Counted from the stretch's first letter, positions 1 to 8,322 are shown. The stretch is DNA of 25,237 nucleotides from Promethearchaeota archaeon (GCA_019894735.1 JAGXOB010000025.1:1-25237), one strand, 5' to 3'. A program made the numbers and translations. The notes: a model not told the origin generated them from the sequence alone.

Positions 1-60
1 CTATGACATATTTATTTATATTGTTTCTATCCATATAGAATGAAATAGAAACTCGAAGTT

Positions 61-1644
61 CTAAGATTTGTATCCTTTAAAGAATTTTAAAAGAAATAAT
101 ATTTCTTCGGACCCTTGAATAATTCGCTGAAATTCGTAAGGAAAGTTTTTAAACTCAACTTCTTTTCCCTCCGAGACCCATTTAATAATCAATTTAACTA
201 ATTCTTTGTATTTGTTAACCGTTGTTCCTTCTGATTCTATCTCGGAGAGAATATCAAGGGCTTTATTAGTTTTTCCGTTAAGAATAGAAGAGATGGCAGC
301 CATCACATAAGATTGGACGATATGTGAGTATCCAATCTTCTTGATATTCGCCGCTCGATAGTAATAACGATACACATTTTTAAGCATCTCGTTAACGAGG
401 AAGTCTTTTGCGGTGTCGAGTTGTTCATAAAATTTAATACTCTCCATAATAAGAGTAGCTGCTGTATAGAATTGTTTATTTTTTAGTCCTTCTTTCGCAA
501 TAATGTTTAGACCTCTAACTATTTGGTTGAAAATCCCAAATCGATTGTACTCCAAGCCTCCTTCAACAGCTACGTCATATGCGTTTAAATAACATTCAGT
601 TGAATCGTTCACAATCTCAATTTTCCAATAATTATCTCCTGCTTTGACGTAATGCTTATAAGTCATCTCTAAATTGTTTAATTCTTTAAAGGTTACCGCT
701 GCATTGAAAAAATTTATCGCAGCTTCATTGAAATCATTAATCCCCTCACTATAATTACCCGCTAAAACAAAACAAGAAGCCGATTCGATTAAATTATCGT
801 GTATCTCTTGATAACATAATGCTGCCCCACGATAATACATCGCTTTTTTATGGTAATTTTCTTTGCTTTTTTCTAATCTTTCTGCTAAATTGATATAAGC
901 ACCAGCTTCTTTCTTAGAATAGTTTACAAATTGTTCTTCGTCATCGATAATTTGATAGAGAGATTTTAAAACTTGTGAAATTTGAGAGATTGCTAGATTA
1001 TCATTTTTTTCTTCGAAAGTTTGAAAGAGTAACGTAAAAAACTCTATTCCATCATAAATCATGTTATTAGATTTATCGATCTCGTCTATTTCTTGATAGC
1101 ACGACGAAATTTGTTTATATGAATAAGACAATAAATCAAAATATTGATAATCTTTTGCGATATTTACTACGTTAAGATAATATTTTATTGCGTTTTTAAA
1201 ATCATTAAATTTGAGATAGAGTCCCGCAATATTTTCATAATTTTGAGCTAATTTTCTTGTTTCATTAAATTCCTCTAAAATTTTGCTTTCTTGTTTTAAA
1301 TAATCAATACTTCCTAAGATATTCTTTCTATAAGATTTAGGTTCGTTTAATTTTTCATTTAGGTCAGCAATTCGTAAGAAAATCTCTGCAATTTCGTGTA
1401 ATTTTCCTTGAAGTTTAAAAGAATTGATCTGGTTGTTCCAAAATTTGACGATTAATTTATATAACTTAGCAGGTTGAACAGAATTAATAGTTTCTAGTAA
1501 TTCTGTTATTGAATAGAGAAATTCGCCAGCTTCAAAAAGTTCTCCAGAATCAGCGATTTCATTTGCAGATAAAATAGAATCATTTATTGTTTTCTGGATA
1601 AGGCTGTTCTTTTTCTTCTCATTTTCGATCGTTCCGATTTGCAT
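61..1644 (-). CDS. TPR/SNAP-like alpha-solenoid repeat protein
   Basis: This 527-residue protein is almost entirely alpha-helical. Repeated helix pairs of TPR or SNAP type are rich in Tyr, Ala, Asn and Leu, with recurring patterns such as A-x-x-Y-x-x-A and FNEAAINFFNAAVTF (about residues 100-440). There is no signal peptide or membrane segment, so it is probably a cytoplasmic protein-protein scaffold. No catalytic motif is visible and the partner is unknown. The gene lies alone, divergent from the beta-grasp gene. The ATG at 1644 is the only conventional start, but the frame stays open for 23 more codons upstream with protein-like content and no start codon, and a GGAGG lies at 1695-1699. The true N-terminus is therefore uncertain. 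Repeat solenoids of this kind are common in Asgard archaea (family knowledge). The fold is fairly sure; the function is unknown. Confidence 0.75.
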   Translation of the reverse strand: MQIGTIENEKKKNSLIQKTINDSILSANEIADSGELFEAGEFLYSITELLETINSVQPAKLYKLIVKFWNNQINSFKLQGKLHEIAEIFLRIADLNEKLNEPKSYRKNILGSIDYLKQESKILEEFNETRKLAQNYENIAGLYLKFNDFKNAIKYYLNVVNIAKDYQYFDLLSYSYKQISSCYQEIDEIDKSNNMIYDGIEFFTLLFQTFEEKNDNLAISQISQVLKSLYQIIDDEEQFVNYSKKEAGAYINLAERLEKSKENYHKKAMYYRGAALCYQEIHDNLIESASCFVLAGNYSEGINDFNEAAINFFNAAVTFKELNNLEMTYKHYVKAGDNYWKIEIVNDSTECYLNAYDVAVEGGLEYNRFGIFNQIVRGLNIIAKEGLKNKQFYTAATLIMESIKFYEQLDTAKDFLVNEMLKNVYRYYYRAANIKKIGYSHIVQSYVMAAISSILNGKTNKALDILSEIESEGTTVNKYKELVKLIIKWVSEGKEVEFKNFPYEFQRIIQGSEEILFLLKFFKGYKS

Positions 1645-1977
1645 TAATGATTCTCTAATACTTTCGAGATCATCACCATAATCGCTAAATGAGTCCTCCT
1701 GCAGAATTTGAGATCAACCCCATTACGGATGTTTAAATTTATGCATTAAAATTAAAAACTACATAAAAAATAATGGTTTTAAGAAAAGAACAGAAAAATT
1801 TTCAATTCTAGATTGACAAAATTTAATTTTTTCAACGCAACTACAAAACTGAGCTAAATTTGTGGGTTAAATTTCTTTTGTATTAAAATTCAACATTTAT
1901 TGATTTCTTGAATTAATTTTAAATACTAATAAGGTTTTATTTATAATAGCTAATTTAACAACATAAGGTAAACCAAA
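1645..1977. other. Divergent intergenic region, AT-rich
   Basis: This 333-bp spacer separates the minus-strand solenoid gene from the plus-strand beta-grasp gene. The first 70 bp still look coding-like in the solenoid frame and carry a GGAGG (1695-1699, minus strand). The rest is very AT-rich. A TATA-like TTTATAAT lies near 1939-1946, about 30 bp before the TTG start of the next gene. No RNA gene was recognised. Confidence 0.5.
1938..1947 (+). promoter_or_regulatory. Putative TATA box of the beta-grasp gene
   Basis: The sequence TTTATAATA lies about 30-40 bp upstream of the TTG start at 1978. This would put transcription start very near the start codon and give a short or absent leader. It is judged by eye only. 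Confidence 0.4.
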
Positions 1978-2187
1978 TTGAAGCAAACAACAGATCTATT
2001 GTCCACGGGTATAGTTGAAAAATTTATTCCCGAAAAGAAAATGCTAGTTAGAGATTTACTCCGAGAGTTAAATCTGGAAGGGAAGTATTTTGGAATACTA
2101 ATAAATGGGAAGAAAGCTGACGAAGACTCAGAAATTTCTCCTGAAGACGACATTACAATACTTCCACATATTGCTGGCGGTAGGTAA
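1978..2187 (+). CDS. MoaD/ThiS-like small beta-grasp (ubiquitin-fold) protein with GGR tail
   Basis: This 69-residue protein has the MoaD/ThiS/SAMP pattern: a beta-hairpin, a helix (VRDLLRELN, about 24-32), a strand with VxxNGKK-like sequence (ILINGKKAD), an acidic loop DEDSEISPEDDITIL, and a Gly-Gly tail. Family members are adenylated at the terminal Gly by an E1-like enzyme. They then act as sulfur carriers for molybdopterin, thiamine or tRNA, or as protein modifiers. Here the last residues are PHIAGGR, so one Arg follows the Gly-Gly. The start is TTG, because an in-frame stop lies three codons upstream and the first internal Met (residue 21) would remove the first beta strands. No E1-like or molybdopterin gene is nearby, so its role is open. 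The fold is confident. Confidence 0.8.
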   Translation: MKQTTDLLSTGIVEKFIPEKKMLVRDLLRELNLEGKYFGILINGKKADEDSEISPEDDITILPHIAGGR

Positions 2188-2214
2188 TTTTATCCTTTTT
2201 TTTACTAAAACTTC

Positions 2215-3195
2215 TTAATCTAACGATATTCTCATCAGATCAATAGCTAAAAGAGTGTTAGGGAATACTTTTTTTGCATCTTCTAGTAATTTTATAGCAT
2301 CCTCTTGATATCTTGACGATATATGGGTTAATATCAACTGTTTCGCTTCCATTTTTTTCGCATCATTAGCAGCATCTACAGAAGTAGAATGCATTTTTTC
2401 TTCAGCCATATCAGAGAGGTCTTTTGAAAAAGTTGCTTCGTGTATAATTATATCAGAATTTTTTCCTAACTCTATTAAATTTTCGCAGGGAACTGTATCT
2501 CCGGAGTATGTTATTTTTCTCCCAGGTCTTTTTGGACCTACAATTCCTTCTTTAAAAGGATCAATAGTTTTTCCTTCATATTCAATAAGTTCCCCTTCTT
2601 GTAATTTCTTCCATAGATTGCTCTGAGGTATTCCGAGTTCATCTGCTCTTTCAGGTATAAATTTACCATAACGTGGTTTTTCAACGAAAGAATAAGCAAA
2701 AGTTAGCACTGAATGAGTTACTTGTGTATATTTGAGAGTGTATTTATCACTTTCAAAGATAATATTATTTTTTAAGTCATTTTCTTTACTTGGGATTTCG
2801 GAGTCTAAACTCTCGAAGATTATCAATTTCTTATTTTCATTATCGATTTCAATAATGTTAATGGGATAATTTGGTTTAAGTCCAAGTATTTTTTTATGGA
2901 CGAATAAATAGAGAAAAAGGTTTCTCGGCCCAAAAATTGTAACAGGAGCAGTTCTATGGTTTAAACCGAACCTAAACAATAGCCCAGGAAGACCGATGAT
3001 GTGATCTCCATGAAAGTGTGAGATTAATATTTTTAAAGGTTTGTTGAATTTTAGACCTGCTTCAACAAATTTTCTTTGGAGGTCTTCTCCACAGTCAAAT
3101 AGCAGGAGCTCGCTTTTATATTTAAGAGCAGTTGAAGAGAGATTTCTTTCGCGAACAGGAATTGCTGCGGAAGAACCTAAGATGATTAATTCCAT
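2215..3195 (-). CDS. rnz: Ribonuclease Z (tRNA 3'-processing endonuclease)
   Basis: This 326-residue beta-lactamase-fold endonuclease cuts the 3' trailer from pre-tRNAs. The zinc motif SHFHGDHIIGLPGLL lies at about residues 59-73. Further ligands are in THSV, SGDT (after GPKRPGRKI), HEATF, and the late HSTS and LTHISSRY motifs. These are the hallmarks of short-form (ELAC1-like) RNase Z, and the length is normal for it. The middle part (GFELF-like exosite region, about 150-220) contains the typical PERADELGIP segment. The ATG at 3195 lies 20 bp behind the coiled-coil gene, so the two are probably cotranscribed, although no functional link is known. The gene converges with the beta-grasp gene, with 27 bp between their stops. 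Confidence 0.93.
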   Translation of the reverse strand: MELIILGSSAAIPVRERNLSSTALKYKSELLLFDCGEDLQRKFVEAGLKFNKPLKILISHFHGDHIIGLPGLLFRFGLNHRTAPVTIFGPRNLFLYLFVHKKILGLKPNYPINIIEIDNENKKLIIFESLDSEIPSKENDLKNNIIFESDKYTLKYTQVTHSVLTFAYSFVEKPRYGKFIPERADELGIPQSNLWKKLQEGELIEYEGKTIDPFKEGIVGPKRPGRKITYSGDTVPCENLIELGKNSDIIIHEATFSKDLSDMAEEKMHSTSVDAANDAKKMEAKQLILTHISSRYQEDAIKLLEDAKKVFPNTLLAIDLMRISLD

Positions 3196-3215
3196 AAATC
3201 TTCATTTAGTATCGA

Positions 3216-4478
3216 TTAGTTACTTTTTCTTAATTGCGAAATTTCTAGCCTTTGTTGAATGTTTTGTTTTTTCAAATCCTCAACCAAACTTTCGAGTTCT
3301 TTAAGTCTTAAGTTAAATGCGGGGCTAATAGTTTGAGTTGTGTTATTTTGAGTTTGAATTCTAAGCAAGTCAAGGTCAGCCTTTATTTCGTTAGTTTTTT
3401 GATCCTTTGATTTAAGTTGGTTATCTAATTCCTCATATTTTCTTTTTATCCTTATTGCCTCGTTTTTAATTGTGGCGATTTCTTCTTCTTTAGTTTTGAG
3501 TGCATGTTTTGATTCATCAAGATGTTGTTGTAAGAAGCTTGCCATTTCTCTTTGAATTTTTAACTTACCTTCAGCATCTCCTTGAGGAAGAGTATCTGTG
3601 GGGATATTTTGTACAGCATTAAGTTGTTGCTTAAGGTTTTTAATTTGCGATTTTGATTTACTTAATTTATTTGTCAATTCTTCAACTACTTGTTTTAAAG
3701 AATCAGGTCCGGATAAGCTTTCTAATTGAGAGATTTTATCTTTTAAATCTTGGATTTCTTGATCCCCTGTGCCACCTTTTTTTTTTTTATCCTTTTTCTC
3801 GTACTTATCTAATTTCTTCTTTAATTCATCATTTTGTCTCTTTACTTTATTTAGTGAATTCTGTAATTCATCTAGAAGGTTTTTTGAGATAGCTCCGTTG
3901 GTTTTTTCTGGCTCTACATTAGATTGAGATGGTTTCTTCTCTAAATCCTCCTTTAAATCAGCGATCTGATTAGTAAGCGTTTCGATTTCTTTATCTTTCA
4001 CATTCAATTTTTCGTTAAATTCATCACTACCAATATCTTTACTTTTCAACCGCTTAATTAACGATTGTTGCTTGTTAATTTTATCCTGTAATTCTTGGAG
4101 GAGGTTATTTAGAGGTGCTTTCTCTTTTTCTCTTAACTCTTCGACGCTTATGACAGAAGTACTACTCGCTTTTTTAATTTCAAGATCGAGTTTCTTTTGT
4201 GTGTCAATTTTTTCCATCCTTAAAAAACCCATTCGATCCTTAAGTTCTCTAATTTCTCGATCTTTTGCATCTAATTCTAGATTTAATTTATCTTCTTTTG
4301 CTTTTTTCATGGTTGACTTTGGAGCTCTTTCATCGAACATTTCCTCAAATTTCATAATTTCTATCTCAAGACCTTCAAGTTTATCAAGGTATGCGTTAAG
4401 TTGATTATCTTTTTTTTTCAATTCTAATTCTAAATCGTTAAACTTACGCTCTAAGTTATCTCTTTCTTCTTCTGTCAT
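3216..4478 (-). CDS. Long coiled-coil protein of unknown function
   Basis: This 420-residue protein is a nearly continuous coiled coil, very rich in Lys, Glu, Leu and Gln with heptad spacing from residue 1 to about 410. It is broken by a Lys/Gly linker (KKDKKKKGGTGDQ, about 230-240) and short Pro/Ser stretches. There is no signal peptide, membrane helix or ATPase motif, so it is not a complete SMC/Rad50 protein. It probably forms an elongated cytoplasmic dimer or scaffold. AAGGTG about 7 nt before the ATG serves as ribosome binding site. It follows the FtsX permease gene by 86 bp and precedes RNase Z by 20 bp. A run of 12 T on the plus strand (3777-3788, A12 in the mRNA) lies in the Lys-rich linker. 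Sequence-based naming as SMC-like or myosin-like would rest on composition alone. Confidence 0.75.
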   Translation of the reverse strand: MTEEERDNLERKFNDLELELKKKDNQLNAYLDKLEGLEIEIMKFEEMFDERAPKSTMKKAKEDKLNLELDAKDREIRELKDRMGFLRMEKIDTQKKLDLEIKKASSTSVISVEELREKEKAPLNNLLQELQDKINKQQSLIKRLKSKDIGSDEFNEKLNVKDKEIETLTNQIADLKEDLEKKPSQSNVEPEKTNGAISKNLLDELQNSLNKVKRQNDELKKKLDKYEKKDKKKKGGTGDQEIQDLKDKISQLESLSGPDSLKQVVEELTNKLSKSKSQIKNLKQQLNAVQNIPTDTLPQGDAEGKLKIQREMASFLQQHLDESKHALKTKEEEIATIKNEAIRIKRKYEELDNQLKSKDQKTNEIKADLDLLRIQTQNNTTQTISPAFNLRLKELESLVEDLKKQNIQQRLEISQLRKSN

Positions 4479-4564
4479 TTTCGCACCTTACTATTAATTC
4501 AAACTTATAATTATATAATTTATATAAAATTAGTTTTTTAATCTTTTTCTTTCCAAAAATAAAA

Positions 4565-6472
4565 TTAATACATATCGAAATCCTTGATAGTAAATTTCTT
4601 TATTCTTCTAAGGATAGGAAAGAGGCTCAAATAATTAAAGATTAAAAAGGCTACAAAAAGGATTCCACCAATAATAAAAGGAATTGAAATATGAGGCAAG
4701 TAGGCTCTATTCAATAAAACTGTAGAATTCAATATCATTCCAATACTCAAACTTAATAAAAGCGAAGGAATAAGTATATATACGGCTTCTAAGAAGAGTA
4801 TTCTCTTAATTGATTTATATTTTGACCCAATTGCCTTCATAATTAAGAAATCTTTAGCTTTTTCTAAAATATTACCTTTCTGGTAATTATATAACGTAAT
4901 AACTGAAATGATGGCCATCATAATTATAATTAGAGTAGGGTATAGTGTTAAATTATTCAAAAAGTCATAATTCTTCTGGAAAGTTTGATTCAAATTAACA
5001 AAACCGAAATTCTCTCCGAGAGAATCATTAATTATAGATTCAATGGTTCCAATTACGCTATTATATTCACCTGGTTTAATTTTTAACAAGAGAAGATTTA
5101 TTTCATTGGAACTAAAATTTAACTCTCCTTGCATAACTTCTAAATCTATATACCCCGCGGACCCACTATAAAAACTATCGATCACTACCCCAGAAATGTG
5201 AAATGAGTGACCTAACCCTAATTCTTCAATTCTCATACTCTGATCTAAAGGATAATCGAATAAATTATACCCTAATGCATCTCCAATCATCATAAAGATT
5301 GGATCGGCTTCCTCAAAATAGGTCCCGTCAATTTCGAAATTTTGTATTATATCACTTGTATTTACTCCTAAAATTGGAACAGAAGCTGAACGTTGTTGCC
5401 CAGCAACGACGTAACCCCCATCTGTAAGATAGTGATAACCGTCTAATTCAGTAGCGGTGAAAAAGTTTATCAAACGTTGATCTATTCTTTCAATTTCAGA
5501 AATGTTCACAAAATCTTCAACATCACTAAGATTAAATAAGTAATTTGGGTCCAAAAAATTAATATCATCCCCAGTAATAATGATTTCCGGGTTGGAAAAC
5601 ATAGAATACATTAAGCTATAATTTTGAATGACGTGATTATGACCAATAGCAATAACATCTGTACCTTGAGATTTTGTTATCCATTCCTGCGATGAATTTC
5701 TTAATACGCTGCTACCTAATCCTAACGTAAAAACGATTAAGGAAATTATGGTAAAAACGATTAAATATCTTTTAAATTCACCTTTTCTCCTAATTGTGTT
5801 AATTATAGACATTTTGAAATTATATCCAATTAAACTCAGCCATCTTGGGACCGCTGAGATTTTTTTTGAAGCATCATAACTATAAGGAATATCTCTCGAA
5901 AACAATTTAATAGTGTTTTGGGTGCCTATTTTCCTTAAAATTACACCTGGGACAACATAAATTCCTCCGAGACATGAAAAAAATAAGATTAGAGTAAAGA
6001 TAATATCAATTTGAAACGATGTAAAAATTCCAAAAAATGGAACTACGAACGAGAGGATACCGTAGGAGATAAATCCGATTATAGCCCCAAGTATAAAACC
6101 GATAATAAACACGAGATAGGCTTCGGTCAAATAAAAACTATATAATTTTCTAGGGAGAGATCCTAAGGCTTTCATAATAGCAATATCACGCTTTTTGGTA
6201 ATAATCAGAGTACTAGTTACAATTACCACCACTGCAAATGCCATGATTAACATCAGGACAAGAACAAGCGTAGTAAAATCTGTATACACAATACTGATGC
6301 CTCCTGAGAAATAATAGATATTTTCATAACTATAGGTTATAAAAGTATTAAACCCAATCGCCGATGTAAAATTTATCAAGAAAACAGTGAAAGCAATAAC
6401 TAAAATAATCATTAAAGTGTAAGAATAAGTCGTTTCCCGTTTCCTATAGAAGTCTTTTATCGCAAAGTCCAA
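4565..6472 (-). CDS. FtsX/MacB-type ABC transporter permease
   Basis: This 635-residue integral membrane protein has two FtsX-like halves. Membrane helices appear at about residues 18-40, 65-92, 115-140 and 155-178, then 235-257, and three more after 510. A large extracytoplasmic domain (about 258-510) lies between helix 5 and helix 6. The FtsX signature loop occurs twice, as IMKALGS (about 99-105) and IMKAIGS near the C-terminus. The first half has only a short external loop, an asymmetric layout. Such permeases pair with LolD/MacB-type ATPases and work as mechanotransmission machines for lipoprotein, lipid or peptide export or for envelope control. The ATPase gene ends 38 bp upstream, so the two form one transporter. 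The start is TTG at 6472, as no ATG is available upstream in frame. The substrate cannot be told. Confidence 0.88.
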   Translation of the reverse strand: MDFAIKDFYRKRETTYSYTLMIILVIAFTVFLINFTSAIGFNTFITYSYENIYYFSGGISIVYTDFTTLVLVLMLIMAFAVVVIVTSTLIITKKRDIAIMKALGSLPRKLYSFYLTEAYLVFIIGFILGAIIGFISYGILSFVVPFFGIFTSFQIDIIFTLILFFSCLGGIYVVPGVILRKIGTQNTIKLFSRDIPYSYDASKKISAVPRWLSLIGYNFKMSIINTIRRKGEFKRYLIVFTIISLIVFTLGLGSSVLRNSSQEWITKSQGTDVIAIGHNHVIQNYSLMYSMFSNPEIIITGDDINFLDPNYLFNLSDVEDFVNISEIERIDQRLINFFTATELDGYHYLTDGGYVVAGQQRSASVPILGVNTSDIIQNFEIDGTYFEEADPIFMMIGDALGYNLFDYPLDQSMRIEELGLGHSFHISGVVIDSFYSGSAGYIDLEVMQGELNFSSNEINLLLLKIKPGEYNSVIGTIESIINDSLGENFGFVNLNQTFQKNYDFLNNLTLYPTLIIIMMAIISVITLYNYQKGNILEKAKDFLIMKAIGSKYKSIKRILFLEAVYILIPSLLLSLSIGMILNSTVLLNRAYLPHISIPFIIGGILFVAFLIFNYLSLFPILRRIKKFTIKDFDMY

Positions 6473-6510
6473 TGAAATGTTAATGACACCAGATTTTAAT
6501 AATTTTTAAT

Positions 6511-7269
6511 TTATGGTTTGACTATTTCTTCGCTGATTATTTTTCCATCCTCAAAAGATATGATTCGATTTGCGAGTTCAATTAGAAAATCATCGTGAGT
6601 GGCAATAATAATTGTTTTATCGTCTTTTTTCATGTCTTTAAAGAGATCTCGAATAAACAAACTTGTTTTTTTATCTAAATTTGCCGTAGGTTCATCTGCT
6701 AAAATAATCTCAGGATTATTCGCTAACGCTCTTGATATTGCTACCCTCTGCTGTTCACCAGCTGAAAGCTGGAACGGAAGATGTTCTCTTCTATCTCCTA
6801 AACCTACTTGTTTTAAGAGACTTACTGCTCTTTCTCTTTGTTCCTTTAAATTCATACCGGCTAACTTCATCGGGAACATTACGTTTTCTTCAGCAGTTAA
6901 AGTGCTAATTAGATTATAATTTTGAAAAATGAACCCTACATTTATTAACCTAAATGTAGCTAGAGATTCTTCTTGCAGATTAGATATTTTTACTCCACTT
7001 GAATAAATAACGCCCCCATTAGGAGAATCAAGCCCGCCTATCAAATTTAATAATGTAGTTTTACCCGCTCCTGATGGACCTTTTATTATTACAAAATCAG
7101 ATTCCTTAATTCTTAAGGATATATCATCGACAGCTCTTACAATAAAATCACCAATTTCATAATCCTTTACTAAGGCATTCGCTAAAATAATAAGATTATT
7201 CGCTTTGATTTCTTCTAAAAAGGCGATTTCCCCTACATCTTGAGGTTCTTCAAGAAATTCTTTCTCCAT
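6511..7269 (-). CDS. LolD/MacB-family ABC transporter ATPase
   Basis: This 252-residue nucleotide-binding subunit has Walker A GPSGAGKT (residues 64-71), the Q-loop in FIFQNYNLI (Q116), the signature LSAGEQQRVAISRAL (from about 168), Walker B IILADEP (188-194) and the H-loop in IIIATHD. The D-loop NLDKKT is the form seen in the LolD/FtsE/MacB group. The signature reads SAGEQ instead of SGGQQ, a known mild variant. An acidic N-terminal extension of about 25 residues precedes the ABC core. It is the first gene of a minus-strand run and is followed by its permease partner. It powers the transporter by ATP hydrolysis at the cytoplasmic face. Confidence 0.93.
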   Translation of the reverse strand: MEKEFLEEPQDVGEIAFLEEIKANNLIILANALVKDYEIGDFIVRAVDDISLRIKESDFVIIKGPSGAGKTTLLNLIGGLDSPNGGVIYSSGVKISNLQEESLATFRLINVGFIFQNYNLISTLTAEENVMFPMKLAGMNLKEQRERAVSLLKQVGLGDRREHLPFQLSAGEQQRVAISRALANNPEIILADEPTANLDKKTSLFIRDLFKDMKKDDKTIIIATHDDFLIELANRIISFEDGKIISEEIVKP

Positions 7270-7654
7270 TTTTAATCCTAAAACATATTCTTTTTTGAAT
7301 TCTCCTTTTTATAATTTTTAGTTATTTAAAATCTTATGCCATGAAATAGGGTATGTAGTCAATATTAGGTTGAAATGGACGAATTTGACAAAAGTTTATA
7401 TAGTGCCATGTTATTATGTATTCTAGAGAGGAAGTCGCAAATAAAAATATCCCCTAATTTCCTAATTTAAATGGTAACGTACGGAAACTAAATTTTATCC
7501 CAATCTTATGAGGTGTTTTCCTCACAATTTACGGCTTCTCTCAGTCTCCTTTTTTTTATCCGAGATTGTACATTATTGTCCTATTTAAATTGGAAAATAT
7601 TTATCTTACGTAAGATATTTTATTATTAAATATTCACAAATCAAGGATTTAATA
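7270..7654. other. Divergent intergenic region with palindrome and possible small RNA
   Basis: This 385-bp spacer lies between the ABC ATPase (-) and the corrinoid protein (+). It holds a TATA-like TTTATATA (7395-7402), a 5-bp hairpin TGAGG/CCTCA (7509-7524), a longer-range complement CAATCT/AGATTG (7501-7506 with 7563-7568), a run of eight T (7550-7557) and a 16-bp palindrome (7602-7617). No protein-coding gene is convincing here. The TATA-to-T-run interval is compatible with an RNA of about 130 nt. Confidence 0.5.
7602..7617. promoter_or_regulatory. Perfect 16-bp palindrome (likely operator) before the corrinoid gene
   Basis: TATCTTACGTAAGATA is a perfect inverted repeat without spacer. 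Its end is 37 bp before the ATG at 7655, just downstream of a TATA-like AAATATTTA (7595-7603). A dimeric repressor bound here would cover the site between TATA box and transcription start. Confidence 0.55.
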
Positions 7655-8290
7655 ATGGATTTTGAGAAGTTAACAGAACTAATAATTGAATTAGAAGTCG
7701 ATGATATTGAAGCTGCCGTAAAGGAAGCTTTAGAAGTAGATGGAAAGGAGCCTTTTGATATCTTAAATGCTTTGACTAAAGGAATGGATGAAGTAGGGCG
7801 AAGATACGAAGAAAAAGAATATTATCTTACTGAACTCGTTCTTGCTGGCGAAACGATGAAAGAAGCGTTTAAAGTTCTCCAACCAGCTTTAGCGGCATCG
7901 GATCAATCGCAAGATAAGATTAAAATCATCCTCGCAACAGTACAGGGAGATAACCATGACATTGGGAAGAATATTCTCGCTTCTCTGTTGCTAAGCTCTG
8001 GTTTTGAATTATTCGACCTTGGAATGGATGTTAGTGCAGATGTTATAGTGGATAAAGTAAAGGAAACTGGAGCAGATGTTATTGCTTTGAGTTCATTGCT
8101 AACAATGACAGTTGAACAGATTAAAGCGGTTCATGAAGCTTTGATCGCAGCCGGACTAAGGGATTCTGTAAAACTAATAGTTGGCGGAGCTCCTTTGAAT
8201 ATGGAGCTTGCCCAGAAATTGGGAGCAGATCTATTTGCTGACGATGCGGTTTCAGGTGTAAAAGTTATCAAAAAAGCATTTGGAAAATAA
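7655..8290 (+). CDS. Methyltransferase corrinoid (B12-binding) protein, MtbC/MtmC-like
   Basis: This 211-residue protein has the two-domain layout of corrinoid proteins from methyl transfer systems. An N-terminal helical cap (about 1-85, with GMDEVGRRYEEKEYYLTELVLAGETMKEA) is followed by a Rossmann-like cobalamin domain. The cobalt-ligating motif D-x-H-x-x-G is at D99, H101 and G104 (GDNHDIGKNI). SSLLT and VGGAPLN provide the other B12 contacts. Such proteins carry a methyl group between a substrate-specific methyltransferase and a second methyltransferase acting on CoM or tetrahydrofolate/methanopterin. Neither partner nor a RamA-type activator is encoded in the window, so the methyl donor (methylamine, methanol, methoxy compound or other) cannot be assigned. 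The length is normal. A palindrome precedes the gene and a T-run follows. Confidence 0.92.
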   Translation: MDFEKLTELIIELEVDDIEAAVKEALEVDGKEPFDILNALTKGMDEVGRRYEEKEYYLTELVLAGETMKEAFKVLQPALAASDQSQDKIKIILATVQGDNHDIGKNILASLLLSSGFELFDLGMDVSADVIVDKVKETGADVIALSSLLTMTVEQIKAVHEALIAAGLRDSVKLIVGGAPLNMELAQKLGADLFADDAVSGVKVIKKAFGK

Positions 8291-8314
8291 GATCAAAAAT
8301 AAGAAACCTTTCTC

Positions 8315-8322
8315 ATTTTTTT
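8315..8322 (+). terminator. T-rich terminator after the corrinoid gene
   Basis: A run of T (CATTTTTTTAC) lies about 25 bp after the stop codon, in the convergent gap before the propeller gene. This fits an archaeal intrinsic T-rich terminator. Confidence 0.4.

Noticed and set aside
3041..3304. Open frame of 87 codons on the plus strand
   Set aside because: It is antisense to RNase Z and the coiled-coil gene, and its translation has no family features. The opposite strand is clearly coding.
7509..7589. Small ORF of about 26 codons in the 7270-7654 spacer
   Set aside because: Its composition (Phe, Leu, Ser over a T-run) looks like translated non-coding sequence, and it has no ribosome binding site.
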